Of a DNA stretch of 64,000 nucleotides, positions 22,401 through 33,842 are shown piece after piece; position 1 is the first letter of the stretch, and each line of letters starts with the position of its first letter. A model generated the notes under the pieces. It did not search any database. It was not told the origin of the DNA and saw only the letters and a list, made by a program, of their open reading frames with translations. Source of the DNA: Neospora caninum Liverpool (lineage: Eukaryota; Apicomplexa; Conoidasida; Eucoccidiorida; Sarcocystidae); assembly GCF_000208865.1 (NCBI RefSeq), contig NC_018389.1, forward strand, positions 1,302,001-1,366,000. The letters run 5' to 3'. Both the position numbers and the translations under genes were made by a program.

Positions 22401-24350
22401 GAAGACAGAGATGTCGAGCGAGACAGGCGTGGTGCAACCGTTCCCTCTTCTCCCGCCTCTGCGGTCAAGGAAGACGAGGCGGACTTCTCTTCGGAAGAGA
22501 CAGAGACGCCGTCGACGGAGGAAGAGACCACGTCTTCGTCGGGGGAAGAACACGAGGCGGAGCGGGGGACACGGGAGACCCGAGCCGCGATGCCTCTGCC
22601 AGGTGACTGGCGCTTCGATCTGTTGAGTGCAGGCGACCAGGCGTGCGAGATCATGGCTGCGTGTCGCGTGGCACACCAGGCAGGGGAAGACGTCGTCCAC
22701 CTCACGAAGCTGCTGTACCTCAACGACCCGGATGACCCCAGGTACTTGGCTCAGACTCCCGAGAGGTTCGTGGCGCAGCTCGTGGACTTCCAGGAGGCGC
22801 TTCTGCGTCTCCTGGACGAGAACGAGGAAACGCTCGACAGCCAGGGGCAGCCGGAGTGGCGGAAGACTGGCGTCTTCTCTTCCGCAGCCGTGTCCTCGCC
22901 CTCGCGTTTCTTCCTGCCGCCGCTGCACTGCCTCGAGGGCCATCTGGAGTACGTCTTCACGTCGACGGACGAGGAGGTGAGCGAGCAGAAGGCGAGACGC
23001 AGGCGTCTCAATGGCCGGGCGAGTCGAGAGGGACATCCCAAGCGCCGCGACCGACGCGAGAAGGCCCGAAACGAAGGCCTCACCCGCACAGGGAGACAGC
23101 CGAGCCGTTGCGCCGGCGAGCAGCCGCGACAACGGCGCGCAGAGGGCGACCTGGACGGGCCGATGGGGCTTGGCCACGATTTGAGGCCGGGAGCGCAGGC
23201 GAGAGCGGGCGAGGAACAGCTGACTCCAGGGAAGCGCCGGATTGGGGCGAAGGCGTCGACCTCGCAAGCGGCCGAGCGTCTCGGCGAGGCCGCGACGCCC
23301 GATTGGACGGCCTCGTCAGTCGACAGACAGGCGACGCCAGCGATGGGGTCCGTGCGGCCTGGGCCGTGTGTGGGGGCCCGGGGCAGACGGAAACCTTTCT
23401 ATCCGATCGCGAGTTCGGTGTACTACGCAGACCGCGCGTACCGGTCCACGCGCCCTCTGTCTCACGCGTTTGCTGGCGAGCGAGTCGAGGGTGAGCTCGT
23501 GGAGGAGTCGTGCGATCGGCGGGTGGGCACTCGAGCGCAGGGGCGATTGGCGGGCGACGTGGAAGGCCCGACTGAGGAGCCGCGCGTCGATGCCGAGCGA
23601 GAGGGGATGTGTGTGGAAGGCAGGGACACCGGGGCTGCGTCAGGGCGCGCCTCGAGCGGGGAAGAGAAGAGTCGCGGGAAGTCGCCTTCCCGCGAGAAGA
23701 GCATTCCCGTTTCGGATTTCTTGGTGGACGCGATGCTGACGACGGGGATTGGCGAGGAAGAACGCGAGGGCGTCAGCAGAGAGGGCGAAGAAGACACGTT
23801 CTTGCTCGCGGAAGAAGAGATCGTGATGACGGACGACGCATTCGGCGAAGAGTTTGCGGCCGAGGAAGACCGCAGCGTCTTCTTCCTCGCGTCGGAGGAA
23901 GAAGAGGAGCCTGTGGGCGAGGCGCGGAGTGCGGGCCTCGAGGCCGAGAAGAAAGAGAATGTGCGTGCGCAGTTTTCGCAGTTCTTCGAAGACGGTGAGA
24001 CGATGGTCGTCGAAACGGAGCACGAGGACGCTGTCTGGACACCCGACCGGGAGGACCGCAGGCGGACCTCGTGCAACCGGCCTTCGCATCTCGCGTCTCT
24101 GTCCCCGCGCGACGAGAAACCGACTTCCGATCGGGGGTCGCGGGCGCAGTCTCTCTCAGAGTTTGCAACTCACGCGGGCCCCACAGGTGTCCCCTTCCGC
24201 CTGTCTTGCTCGAACTCGCCGGCGCCCTTCTCTGCCTCGCGGTCGCCACGCGCCAAGAGTCTCGAGCGCACGCTTTCGGGCTTCACTTCGCCCTCGGCGC
24301 TTCGTTCGCCGTCGTGTTCTCCCTCGTACTCTCCCTCTCCGGCCTCGTGA
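19411..24350 (+). CDS. Large disordered protein with an interrupted HAD-superfamily hydrolase domain
   Basis: Two exons, 19411-21780 and 22188-24350, phase 0, GT-AG, give 1,510 residues. The start is the ATG in AAAAATGAC, a good coccidian context. Residues 1 to about 650 are Ser/Pro/Arg/Glu-rich and disordered. HAD motif I (LILLDLDNTLIPTSW, Asp at about 662 and 664) is followed by motif II (VIVTNAG, about 730) at the end of exon 1. The Asp-containing motif IV-like string LLSAGDQACEIMAA (Asp about 940) lies in exon 2, separated by some 130 residues of acidic, low-complexity insert. After it come LTKLLYLND and a further 400-residue disordered tail rich in Glu and Ser. HAD enzymes are mostly phosphatases using the first Asp as nucleophile; the substrate here is unknown. 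Both ends could carry localisation or interaction motifs that I cannot read. Confidence 0.8.
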
Positions 24351-27300
24351 GAGTTGGCGGCGAACTCACAGGGGGGGGGGGGGGGGGGACGGCCGGTGTG
24401 CAGGTTGCTGGCGGGGCTCTCTATTCCGATTCTGTCTACACGGTCAGCGCGGGAGGCGGTCCTGAGCGGTCCCGTCTCGAGTCCGTTCTCTCTCGCTGCG
24501 AGGCCAAGAACGTGGGAAGAACAGGCGGCCTCTCGACAGCAGGAGGTAGAAGAGGGCGGGGCGGCTGCGCCGCAGAGAGACGCCTGGTCGTCGGGAGTTT
24601 GCGGGAGTTGGGCAAATCGTGTATCATACGTTCAACGTGGGACTGACGCGACGCGAATCTGCTGAAAGACGAGCGCTGACTAGGTATGCACAGAGCGTCG
24701 AGAATCGCACGTAGCCACAGGGACGTTTGGCTTTCTACGCTTGCAGAACTGAAAAAGGAAAAAAAAAAGGGCAAATGGGTAGTATCGAATGCGTGGGAAT
24801 CTTTTTGGAAGCCCCAAGTGCGAGGACTCGCCGCTATTTGGCGTCTCGAGTGGACCGGCAAAAATGGCAGGATTCGGGGGAAAGCTGGCACTTGTGAGAA
24901 GACGCTTTTTCAACAGTTTTCCGTTAAAAGTGACATTCTTTCAGAGCGTTTCAACGCGACGATATACGCTCGGGAAGCCGCGCGCGTGTCTTGTCTCTGC
25001 ATGCGTGTCTGTGCGAGCGCAGCTACTGACGTAGCTGGACCTCTTCGCCTCGAGCGAAGCAGGCATGTGCAAAAAAGTGTCCCAGGCCCCGTTCGTGGGC
25101 GTTGCGTGTGGTGTCTTGTCAAGACAGACTTGAGGTTTCGAGAGCCCGCGTTTTGTCACGTTCACTTCGTTCGACAGCCTATCCAGGCTGCGTGCTTCTG
25201 TGCCTTTTTGTCTCGGTGTCCCGTTTAGGAGCCCTAAACGGCTCTCGAGCGGGACAAACCAAGTCCGCGCGCTCTCATCTGCGCGACTGCTCATCGCCAT
25301 TGTCAACACAGTACCCGCCTTTCTGTCAACACAGGGAAACGCGAGAGTCGCGGGCAGCGCGTTCTAAAACCCTCCCGGACAAGCACTTTGCTTTCACTTT
25401 GTCTCGTCCAGAGAGCTTCCAAACGAGATACATCTCGATAGGCATATACATGCATGTGTGCATGCATGCTTTATCCATCTATATACACATACGTTAAAAC
25501 AAGTGCATGTCTCTATATGGAGTACATGTACGGTTACGGCTGCACAGTTCGACTAGAAATTTGTGTAAGTGGCCGCGAAAGACTCTCGACTAGTCAGGTT
25601 TCCCGTAAAGAGGGCCTGTTTCCAGGGTGTCTCTGAAGCGAGTCTATCGGGCTTCACTCCTCGTGCCCGGAGATGAAGCAACACCTACGAGCACGCTTAT
25701 CCGTGTACGAAACTATAAAATTTTTTTGCATCTGCAAATAAACACGTACATTTATATTCACATTTAAATATATATATATATATATATGATACATATGCAT
25801 TTGTCTACACATGAGGGAGCAGAGGGACGAGAACAGCGGGTAATCCATTGTCCGTGTGCGTTATTCGTTCTCTTCCGTCGGCGTCTGTTACGCAGTCAGA
25901 CTACGCATCCATGCCGCGATCTTTCTGCAAGGTTTTTTGCCGGATGGTTGGTGCGAGGAGATATTCGCGTTTCCCTTTTCTGCATTTGTCTCGCTGGGGA
26001 AAAGGCTCACTCGCGTCGAGGGGGCTTCCAGATTGGGCGGGTTTTCTGTGTTCCACTGCCGTGCTTTTCTTTGAGAGCGGCCGCCCTTTGTCTCTTTGAA
26101 CGCGTGTCAAAAGTCGGAAACATTTCCTATCAACCAGTCACCGAGTGCTGACTGCCTGTCACGAAAGAAACCGAAGCCATGCGCTTCTCTGACATAATCG
26201 AAGTGATCGGCTTTGGCCATTTCAAATGCGACACACTTGCCTGTTTTCAGAAGCACTTGAATCCCCGCTCTCGCATTCCACTGAGGCGCCCGCGTCGAAG
26301 CCTGTGTGGAAACTCCTCTGCTTCGCCATTCAGGCATGCACACACACACATACCCACAGCACGTCGCGATATACCTACAACTATACATACATATGAATAC
26401 GCGTGGAGTCAAAATCACGCCTCAGCAGCGATGCTTGGAAGTTCTGGTGTGGCGACGACCCGCGCTGTCTGCACGGCCAGAAAGAGAATCGCGCTAAAAG
26501 TCCAAAGACACACAAGCCGCCCCAACCCCGAGAGGCGCCCGCGGGGTGTAGCGGCATATCGGTCTTTGCTGAGGCAGTGCAGCGGCTTTTTCTGTGCAGT
26601 TATTTTGCAAGACGCATTCTCTTTTACGCAGTCAAACAGGCTTCTCCAAAATTGCAGGCCGAGCTCCCTGTCACTGAACCAGCCCACCTCTTGACACTTC
26701 CCCGTGGCAAAGCCCCGTGACAAAAGTTCACACACCGAAAGAGAACGGACAAAATCAGAGGGACGGGGCGTTGCCGTTTTTCAGTAGGGCGCACACCCCG
26801 TTCCTGGTTTGCTGGCGGTGATTCCTTCGAGGCAACGCTCGTCTCTGCGTCGGCGACGAAGCGAAGAAGCGCGAACTTCCGGAGGTGAGAAGTCCTGCTC
26901 CGTCCTTCGTAGCCGGTGTGCGAGGCGATTTATTCTGTTTTTTTCGCAATGGGGCGGGAGAAAATAAGAAAAACACAAGGCGCAGCCTCGGCGTAAGCTT
27001 CGGCTCTTTCCCTATCCACAAAAGGGGCGAGGGTGAGGAAAAACTGGCGAAAAGCCTCGCGTTCTCTCTGCCCACGAGACGGCAGTGAAGCCAAAGAGAG
27101 ACTAGCGGATGTGAACGAGAGAACGGAAGCAAGGGGCGACTAACCCGAGAGAAACCAGAACAGACGAGAGATCCGTGCACGAGTGAGAAAAAGAATTGAT
27201 AGCAGCGCCTCTCTCCATACACGTCGCTTCATTCTACTCCTTTTTTCTTGCGTCGCGCGCGTGCCTGCTCTCCGGCGTTTCCCGTCTCCGGAATTCCCCC

Positions 27301-27598
27301 CCCACGCTCCGCTGCTATGCGAAACACCAGAGCTTCGCCGTGTCTTTTCCGGCCACGGTTCTTCTGCCTCTTGTTTCTTACCGTGTGTCGCCCTGTCCCC
27401 CGCTTCTCGTTCTCTCGCATGTACTCGCTTCTCTCTGGGCGCCTCGCCCAAAGTTCCCTTCCGTCCAACAACCGTTCCTGTCGCGGCCTCTTTGGCCCAG
27501 CCACTCTGCGATCTGTCTCTGCCTTCTCTGTTCGCGCATTCTCTCTTCTTCCTCCGTGTTTTTTTTGCTCTGCACTCTCTCTTTCGCCTCCGTTGGTC
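24351..27598. other. Intergenic region between convergent genes
   Basis: Holds the 3' flanks of the HAD-domain gene and of the PIG-X-like gene. Visible contents are an 18-base G run at 24371-24388, ATGCATG-rich DNA near 25445-25470 and a TA run at about 25766-25787. Open frames here are short or low-complexity. The stretch from 27180 to 27598 is CT-rich and is probably the 3' UTR of the minus-strand gene. No gene seen. Confidence 0.55.
24371..24388 (+). repeat. poly-G run of 18
   Basis: Eighteen consecutive G begin 20 bases after the HAD-gene stop codon. Length is likely to be polymorphic or mis-assembled. Confidence 0.9.
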
Positions 27599-29231
27599 TC
27601 AGTCTGCAGCTTGTCCCTTTCGTTCCGTTCGCTTCCTTGTCTCCGGCCTTTCCAATCGACTTTCCTCGCTGCGTCCCTCCTGGCCTTCAGCGGCTTCCGT
27701 CTTCTCCCCTTCGTCGTTCTCTGCGAGAATTAGGACCACCACCGTGCCCACGGAGAAGAACACGACGGCGAGGGCTGTGAGGCACGCGACCGGCGCCAAG
27801 TGATCCAGCGATCCGACAGGCACTTCGAGATACAGAACCGAGTCTTCATCATTGGCGTTCCTCGTCTGCTTCCCCTCGAGGAGTGCCTGTCGTCTCGCAG
27901 CTCCTGGTGCAGTGTTCTGGGGAAAACATGGCCCTCGCTTGTTCTCTCCTTCTCTCCCTCTCCCTCCCTTGGAGGCGGCCGTTCGCGGGGTAGGCGCCAA
28001 CGACAAGAGTGGCGACGCAGGCCTCCTTATCACACACCACACCTGCCGCACGCTGCCTCTCCTCTTTTCTCTCTGATGCTTTATTTTCGACTCCTCCCTT
28101 GTCTCCCCCTCGCCCTTCTCGGCAGTCGACGCGAACGACTGGAGGCGAGAGGAAATGCTTTGTGAGCCCCCCACAGCTCGTGCATGCGGCATCATAGCGG
28201 AGATGGAAAGGGAGATGGAGGGTGACGCAGCCTGCGTAGATCTCTCCCGTCTCGTCCGACAAAGAGCGGCCTTTTGTCTCGCCATCCCGCTTCTCGCCAC
28301 AGAGCCCGTTTGCGAGCGAGGAAGGACATGCGGAAGAACGGAGGCCAGGCGCCTTCCTGAGAATCAACGGCGACAGCGTTTTCTGCCGCGTCTGAGTGTA
28401 GGGGGACAGCTGCGGGGAGAAGACCGGGAGTTCAATGTCGACGAAATCATCGAGGACTTGAGTCGAGATCCGTGGAGCCTCGCACTCCGCAGCAGACAAT
28501 AGACAAGCCGAAGAGGAGGAAGGCGAGGCCTGCTGTGTGGGGCCGATCCCCAGTTCCCATGTTTGGTCTGGGTCCACAAAGGCAATGTTCTCCAGAGTGT
28601 ACGTACACTCGACGTTGCAGGCGAGAACTGGCCTTTCTGCCTCGCCTTCGCTCTGTTTCCCGGTCTGTAGAGAACTCGAAGAGCATGGACTCTCATGGCT
28701 CTGTCCCCCCTGCCCCAGATTTCCTCCACATCTCGCTTTCTGCGCACGCGACAGAATATCTACTCGCGTGGACAACACGCGGTGTGAACCCTCCCCGTCG
28801 AGTCGGCTCTCTGCCGATGCATGCACCGTTTGACCTGAAGGAAGGTGGACGACAGCCACTCGCGGAAGGGAAGAGGAGAGAGGAAACGGAGGAGCGGAGG
28901 CGGGATCCGCCGAGGCCGTTTCGGCTCCATCCGGCAGCTCCGCTCTCACGAACATATAGCCTGTGTTTCGGGTGTCAAAGAGAGCGAAAAATGCAGGAAA
29001 GAGACCGAGAAAAAGAAGAACGAATGGGAAAAAGTGAGAATCGACGAGCCATTTCCGCAGCGTCTGCTCACACGCGGGTGTGCTACTTGGCCTCGCGTTA
29101 GTCCCGATGTCCCCCGAGCAGTCGGCAGGCGAGCAGGAACATGCTGCAGAAGAGCCAGAAGAGCGACGAACTGGCGAAGAACAGGACGGAGAGTACGGAG
29201 AAGAAACTGGTGGACGCCGCCTTCTCTTCAT
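27599..29231 (-). CDS. PIGX: PIG-X/PBN1-like subunit of GPI mannosyltransferase I
   Basis: PIG-X is an ER membrane protein that stabilises PIG-M, the enzyme adding the first mannose to the GPI anchor precursor. Modelled exons are 29231-28043 and 27903-27599 (GT-AG, phase 1), giving 497 residues. The start ATG in AAAGATGAA precedes a basic, Ser/Pro-rich leader and a hydrophobic segment (FFPFVLLFLGLFPAFFALF, about 70-88), probably a signal anchor. Family marks are the luminal LHLPFHLRYDAAC string followed by PPVVRVDC, and near the C-terminus LYLEVPVG just before the single membrane span (CLTALAVVFFSVGTVVVLIL). In mammalian PIG-X the same order is seen: HLRYH-type motif, P-x-V with Cys, QVPVG, then a transmembrane helix. 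The hydrophilic C-tail is cytosolic. The intron position is the least certain part; another donor in the CT-rich stretch is possible. GPI anchors hold the main surface antigens of these parasites, so the pathway is important here. Confidence 0.72.
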
Positions 29232-32200
29232 CTTTATGCTTTCTTTGTGGCGACGGGGAGGATATGAATCGAGGGGCTGCGGAGCCGAAAAAAACGCAAC
29301 ACGGAACGAAGGGGGGTCAGGCAGCTGAGGTCTGGACAGGCGTTCGCACTCTTCCGAGAAGAAGCGAAAGACGGTCGACACACACTGATAGGGAGAGAGG
29401 AGAGCAGACGCGAGAGGAAGAATCCAGGGGTGACAAGGAGAGAGACTTGGATAGGACGCTCAGGCAGAAGGGAGCGACGACGCCAAGGGGACAGGAACGG
29501 GAGAGACTGACACTGCTACAGACACGCAGACACACACGTCATTTCAACCTGAAAGGTCCTTCCAGTTTTATGGATAACCGCACGCGAAACAGTGGAAGGA
29601 GCCGTTTGAAGGTAATCGATCTCGGCCGTCGACCTGGCGGCTTCGAGTCTTTGCCAGTAGTTCGACATATTTTTCTGACGCGACAATACCCCGACCGAAT
29701 CATGGGCAGAGAGACCCATGAGCCACGGGTAACTGAGAGGAAAAGTATAAAAGAAGAGGAGAAATACACACGCCCTCTCCCTCGAGGGGAACAACAGGAA
29801 CTAGAAGCAGCCCACGGGTCTACTTTATCAGAGGGTTATCTTTTCGCAAGCAGACAGTGTCAAGACTCCCTGGGTCGTTGTCGGGGACGACAGGTGTGCG
29901 CTGAAACCTAACGGTGGCAAGACCAATTGAGCTTTGAAGATCCGAAAGGAAGAACCGTTTCAGCCATTCATTTTGTTTTCTCTGAAGGAAAAGAGGGGAT
30001 CCTTTATTCTTCCTCCAAAAGCCAGCTTTCTCCCTTTAAGGAAAGGGTGTTCGGGTTCGCGGCCGGCAAAGCGGCGGACTCTGAGGCAGAGATACCCCAC
30101 TGGAGCGCCCTCTTCACGCTTTTGTCGTGGAAAGAACGGGAATAGGAGCTGCATATCACTGCATCCGCTGCCCATGTGTCTTGTGTTTTAGATGACCGGG
30201 AGAAAAACAGTTTACAACGGCCGTGAAGTCCGGTCAATGCGTTTCTTCTACGCCATTCCGGAGTTGAGCCTCCACCGGGGGCTCGTTGAAAATTCTGGCG
30301 CGGTGCGTGTACACCCTAGCTACGAGCGGCAGATGATGTAGCCCGTTGGTTTGGTCGCGCGTTTCAATTCGAAAGAGAGATCTGAGTTATATTATTGCCG
30401 CGAGACTAGCAGATAAGCGTTCAGCAAGTGGAGGAATCACAGCAAGCGGACAAGCTTGAGCGATGGGGAAAGACCCAAGCGGATTCCCCCCCCCCCCCCC
30501 CCTCCGACTTCAAGGTGGACCACGCCCGCAGACAAGACACACATGTGCTATGATGCACAGTGCAGCCAGCCTGGCGTAGATCAGACCAGATTGATTAAAA
30601 TTACAGATATAAACACCAAGAAATTGCAGGTGTGCGACTGTCGTGGGCTCGTGGTATCGCATCTTGGTGTAGCAACATAACCGAATACAGACCCTCCATT
30701 TATACACCCGGGCATACATACACAAGGCCTATATACTCCCGTCCTGTAATCTGGGAGGCGGTGCGAACACGCTGCAGCGGAGCAATGTGTGCAGAAAAAG
30801 ACACTCTTATCCAAGGTCCGTACATAAAGGATGACGGGCTTTGCATGTTTTTGTCTGTGTGGGGGAGACAGCGGCTTCCGCGAGCCACCCTCCTGCACAA
30901 GAACGGTAACGTTAGACACTGCGGAATGCTGGGACGACGGTTTCTTTCCGCCTCTCCAAACGCGAAAGCTTCTCCAAACCTCTCAGCATCCATTCGCTGG
31001 CGTCCCTTCTATTGCGATAGTCCGTTCGAATAGCACCGAATACCGACAATGTGTTTTTCTCCGGTTGAATTCCGCGACGGCAGGGGCGTTCTGATTACCG
31101 CGGGTTCCTTCCCGCTCCGGCGGGTCAACCACGCCGAAACACGGAACCGTACCCTTCATTCTACGTTGCAAGGTTTTCTTCCACGACAAAGAACAAGGAC
31201 AACTCACGAATAAAAAGGAAGCGCCGACAGGTATTCCTCTTTCTGACTGCTTCAACAAGAGCTACCAAAAAGAATATGACAGGAATGGGACGAGAAAATC
31301 ACTCTCGTCCACTGGAGGCAGTGCCCGCCACACACGCGACAGGATCCATACCTCAAAACAGTGAAGACGCAGAGATCACGGCGCACCGCCGGTGTCCCCT
31401 TTTAGAGACACGGGCCGTTTGCAGCGTATGTAAAACGTGCCACGCCCGGGATGATCCTTGCTGTTCGTCAAGAGGGCTACGTCATGTGCTTTCTCCGGTG
31501 GAGCTATTTCTGTATTCTATCCTGTGGAAAGGGACACTGGTTTTTTATTGATGCAGAAAGACTCTGGAGTCCGGGACACCGCGAAGAAAACAACTCTGTA
31601 TTCTCTGGGACGTCGAAACGAGGGAAACGCTGACGCGAGGGACACACGGTATGCGGGTCTCCTGCGTAGTTTCGGTTTTCGTAGTTCGAAGTTCACAAAA
31701 CTCGAAAAGAAGACGTTTGTTTCTCTGTTTCTGTTCCAAGAACGGTGAAATCCATGGTGGTCCTTTCTCCCCCGTCGCTACTCCGTTCCCTCTCCCGAAA
31801 TGGTTGGCACAAAACGTCGCCTTTTATTGCTCTTTGCTCCGCCGAAGGACTTTCCCCGCTCTCCCCTCGTTTGTTCTACACAGTTGCACGAGGGAAGGGC
31901 CGACGGAGAGAGAGGCGCGCACGAAGGGGGCAGAACGCTGGACCCAGGGAGACTGGATTTGTCGCTTCTCACGATACGGTCGTTCCCGTGGAAGCGCGTA
32001 CACACAGCACCATGCAAATACGAAAAAAAGCGAAGAGGAGACGGAAAAAGAACTGAAACAGGGAAACTCGTCTCACGTGCAATGTCTCCGCTGTGTTCCA
32101 CTGCACGTGTAAAAAAAGGAAAACGATTAAAAAGGCTGCGCTGTTACCTTGGTTGCGGTTCCACACAAGACACTGAGGGAAAGTGGACGAGCAACGTTCT

Positions 32201-33842
32201 CCCGTCATCGATTCACCGCAGGGCCATTTCTAGTCGGGCACATGCAACCGTTTTTTTATGCCTGTAAGTCATCCCACATGGACAAACATTCCCAGAGAGA
32301 ACCGGCCAGGCCTCTCTCTGATCAGGAGAGCTCCATGGAATCCCACCCAACGAAACACATGGTTAGGGCTTACACACCTGGGAACACTGATTTAACAATG
32401 GAGCTGCATGACAGTATATTCGCGCACACACTTGTGTGTACGGCTACAAAAGTTACCTATATCTAAAAAAATAGAGGTGTATTTGTGCAGCAATCTATAT
32501 AATATATCCGTGCATGTAAATGGTTGGCATCTCTCTGGAACGCTGGAGAGATTTTTGTGTCCGCCTGGTACACGTAAGGATCTGTCCACACACTGGCGTA
32601 TGCAAAGGCCCATCGACCCCACGCACCACCCAGCGAGATTGTCCTGGCGACACACTAGAGACAGCCCACAGTCGACGCCGACGCAACCACACACATATAT
32701 GCGTGCTTGTGTACATGCACATGTTTCGTTACCTAAATGCACATGACGTTCGCTGTGAGCCCTCGGAGCCGTTCTGCGCGGCAGCTTTCCCGCCGGTTGA
32801 TCCGGCGCGAAAGACGCGAGGTTCGACGATCATGATCCTAAACCCTAAAAGCGATGAAATGCTTGGAACGCGAAGAACCCTCCCCCTCCCCGACAGTCCA
32901 GCTGATTCCCACAGGGGAGCTCCGCGTTTTGACACAAAGGCCACGCGAGCACCCACATATATCTGACAAACATGCGGAGACAGGAAGCCCCAACACATGG
33001 CCGGTCGCTCTTGATCTCGGGGGAAGGCTTACACGTGACTCGAATGAGAAGCACAACCAACACATTGGGCGCGGAGACGCTCGGACACACACAGACTCGG
33101 CGCTTATGCATGAAACGCGTGGCATACGGCGAAAAGAATCGAAGCACACTAGCACTCGACATTTAGAGACACGATCCCACACGTGGGGTTGACAGCCCAC
33201 CCCAGAGAAGAAACGGTTCCCGACGTATAGACAGCCTCGAGGTCTTCCGCCGAGGGAGACACTTCTTGCCGCGGGGTGACTTTCAGCGTCCAAAATTCGA
33301 TTTCCACACCCAGCGAGTGCCCTCGAACCGTTTAGAAACGCCCCACCGACACAGTTTATACAAAGAAATACCGGTCTCCACAACCGGGAACAAAAATCCG
33401 CGCAGCTGGCCGGATATACACATATCCACTTGGGTCCGAGGCACACGCCACAGACACACACGGCGAGCGTCGACGACCGCTTTAAAATTCGCAAGTTGAC
33501 ATACGACACTTGGTTCACGAGACACAGTCCAACGAACTGAAGAATGAGGGCCCTATCCGGTGGCTCAGCGGCCAGACAGCCGAACACGGGGCTTCCGGAA
33601 GCCTGAAATGAGATGCCTTCCCGTGCATGCTATCCCTGCACACTCGGGCCCGATTAAAAAAAGCCTGTGGTCCTACGCTGTGCGCCTTCTCGAGGCACAT
33701 GCTCCAGCAGCCCACCCACCGCAGGAAGCGACTTGTTTCCCACGCCCTTCATTCGTCCTCCGGTTCCCTTCACGGTTGCATGCACTGCAAGCACGAACCT
33801 CGAGCGACTCTGCCCCCCTGGAGACACCCGAGGCGTGGCTTT
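29232..33842. other. Intergenic region between two minus-strand genes
   Basis: Contains the presumed promoter of the PIG-X-like gene at its left and the 3' UTR of the Pumilio gene at its right. A 17-base C run lies at 30486-30502. A short CCTAAACCCTAAA string, like two units of a CCCTAAA telomere repeat, lies near 32836-32848. Open frames of up to about 250 codons on either strand lack motifs or splice-consistent partners. No gene seen. Confidence 0.5.
30486..30502 (+). repeat. poly-C run of 17
   Basis: Seventeen consecutive C in the intergenic region upstream of the PIG-X-like gene. Confidence 0.9.

Noticed and set aside
27183..27803. Ser/Phe/Leu-rich + strand open frames of 160-206 codons
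   Set aside because: They are antisense to the 3' end of the PIG-X-like gene, in CT-rich DNA. The hydrophobic look comes from the pyrimidine bias.
32838..33587. 249-codon minus-strand Cys/Val-rich open frame
   Set aside because: It lies in the presumed 3' UTR of the Pumilio gene, has no start context or known motif, and is overlapped by open frames on the other strand.
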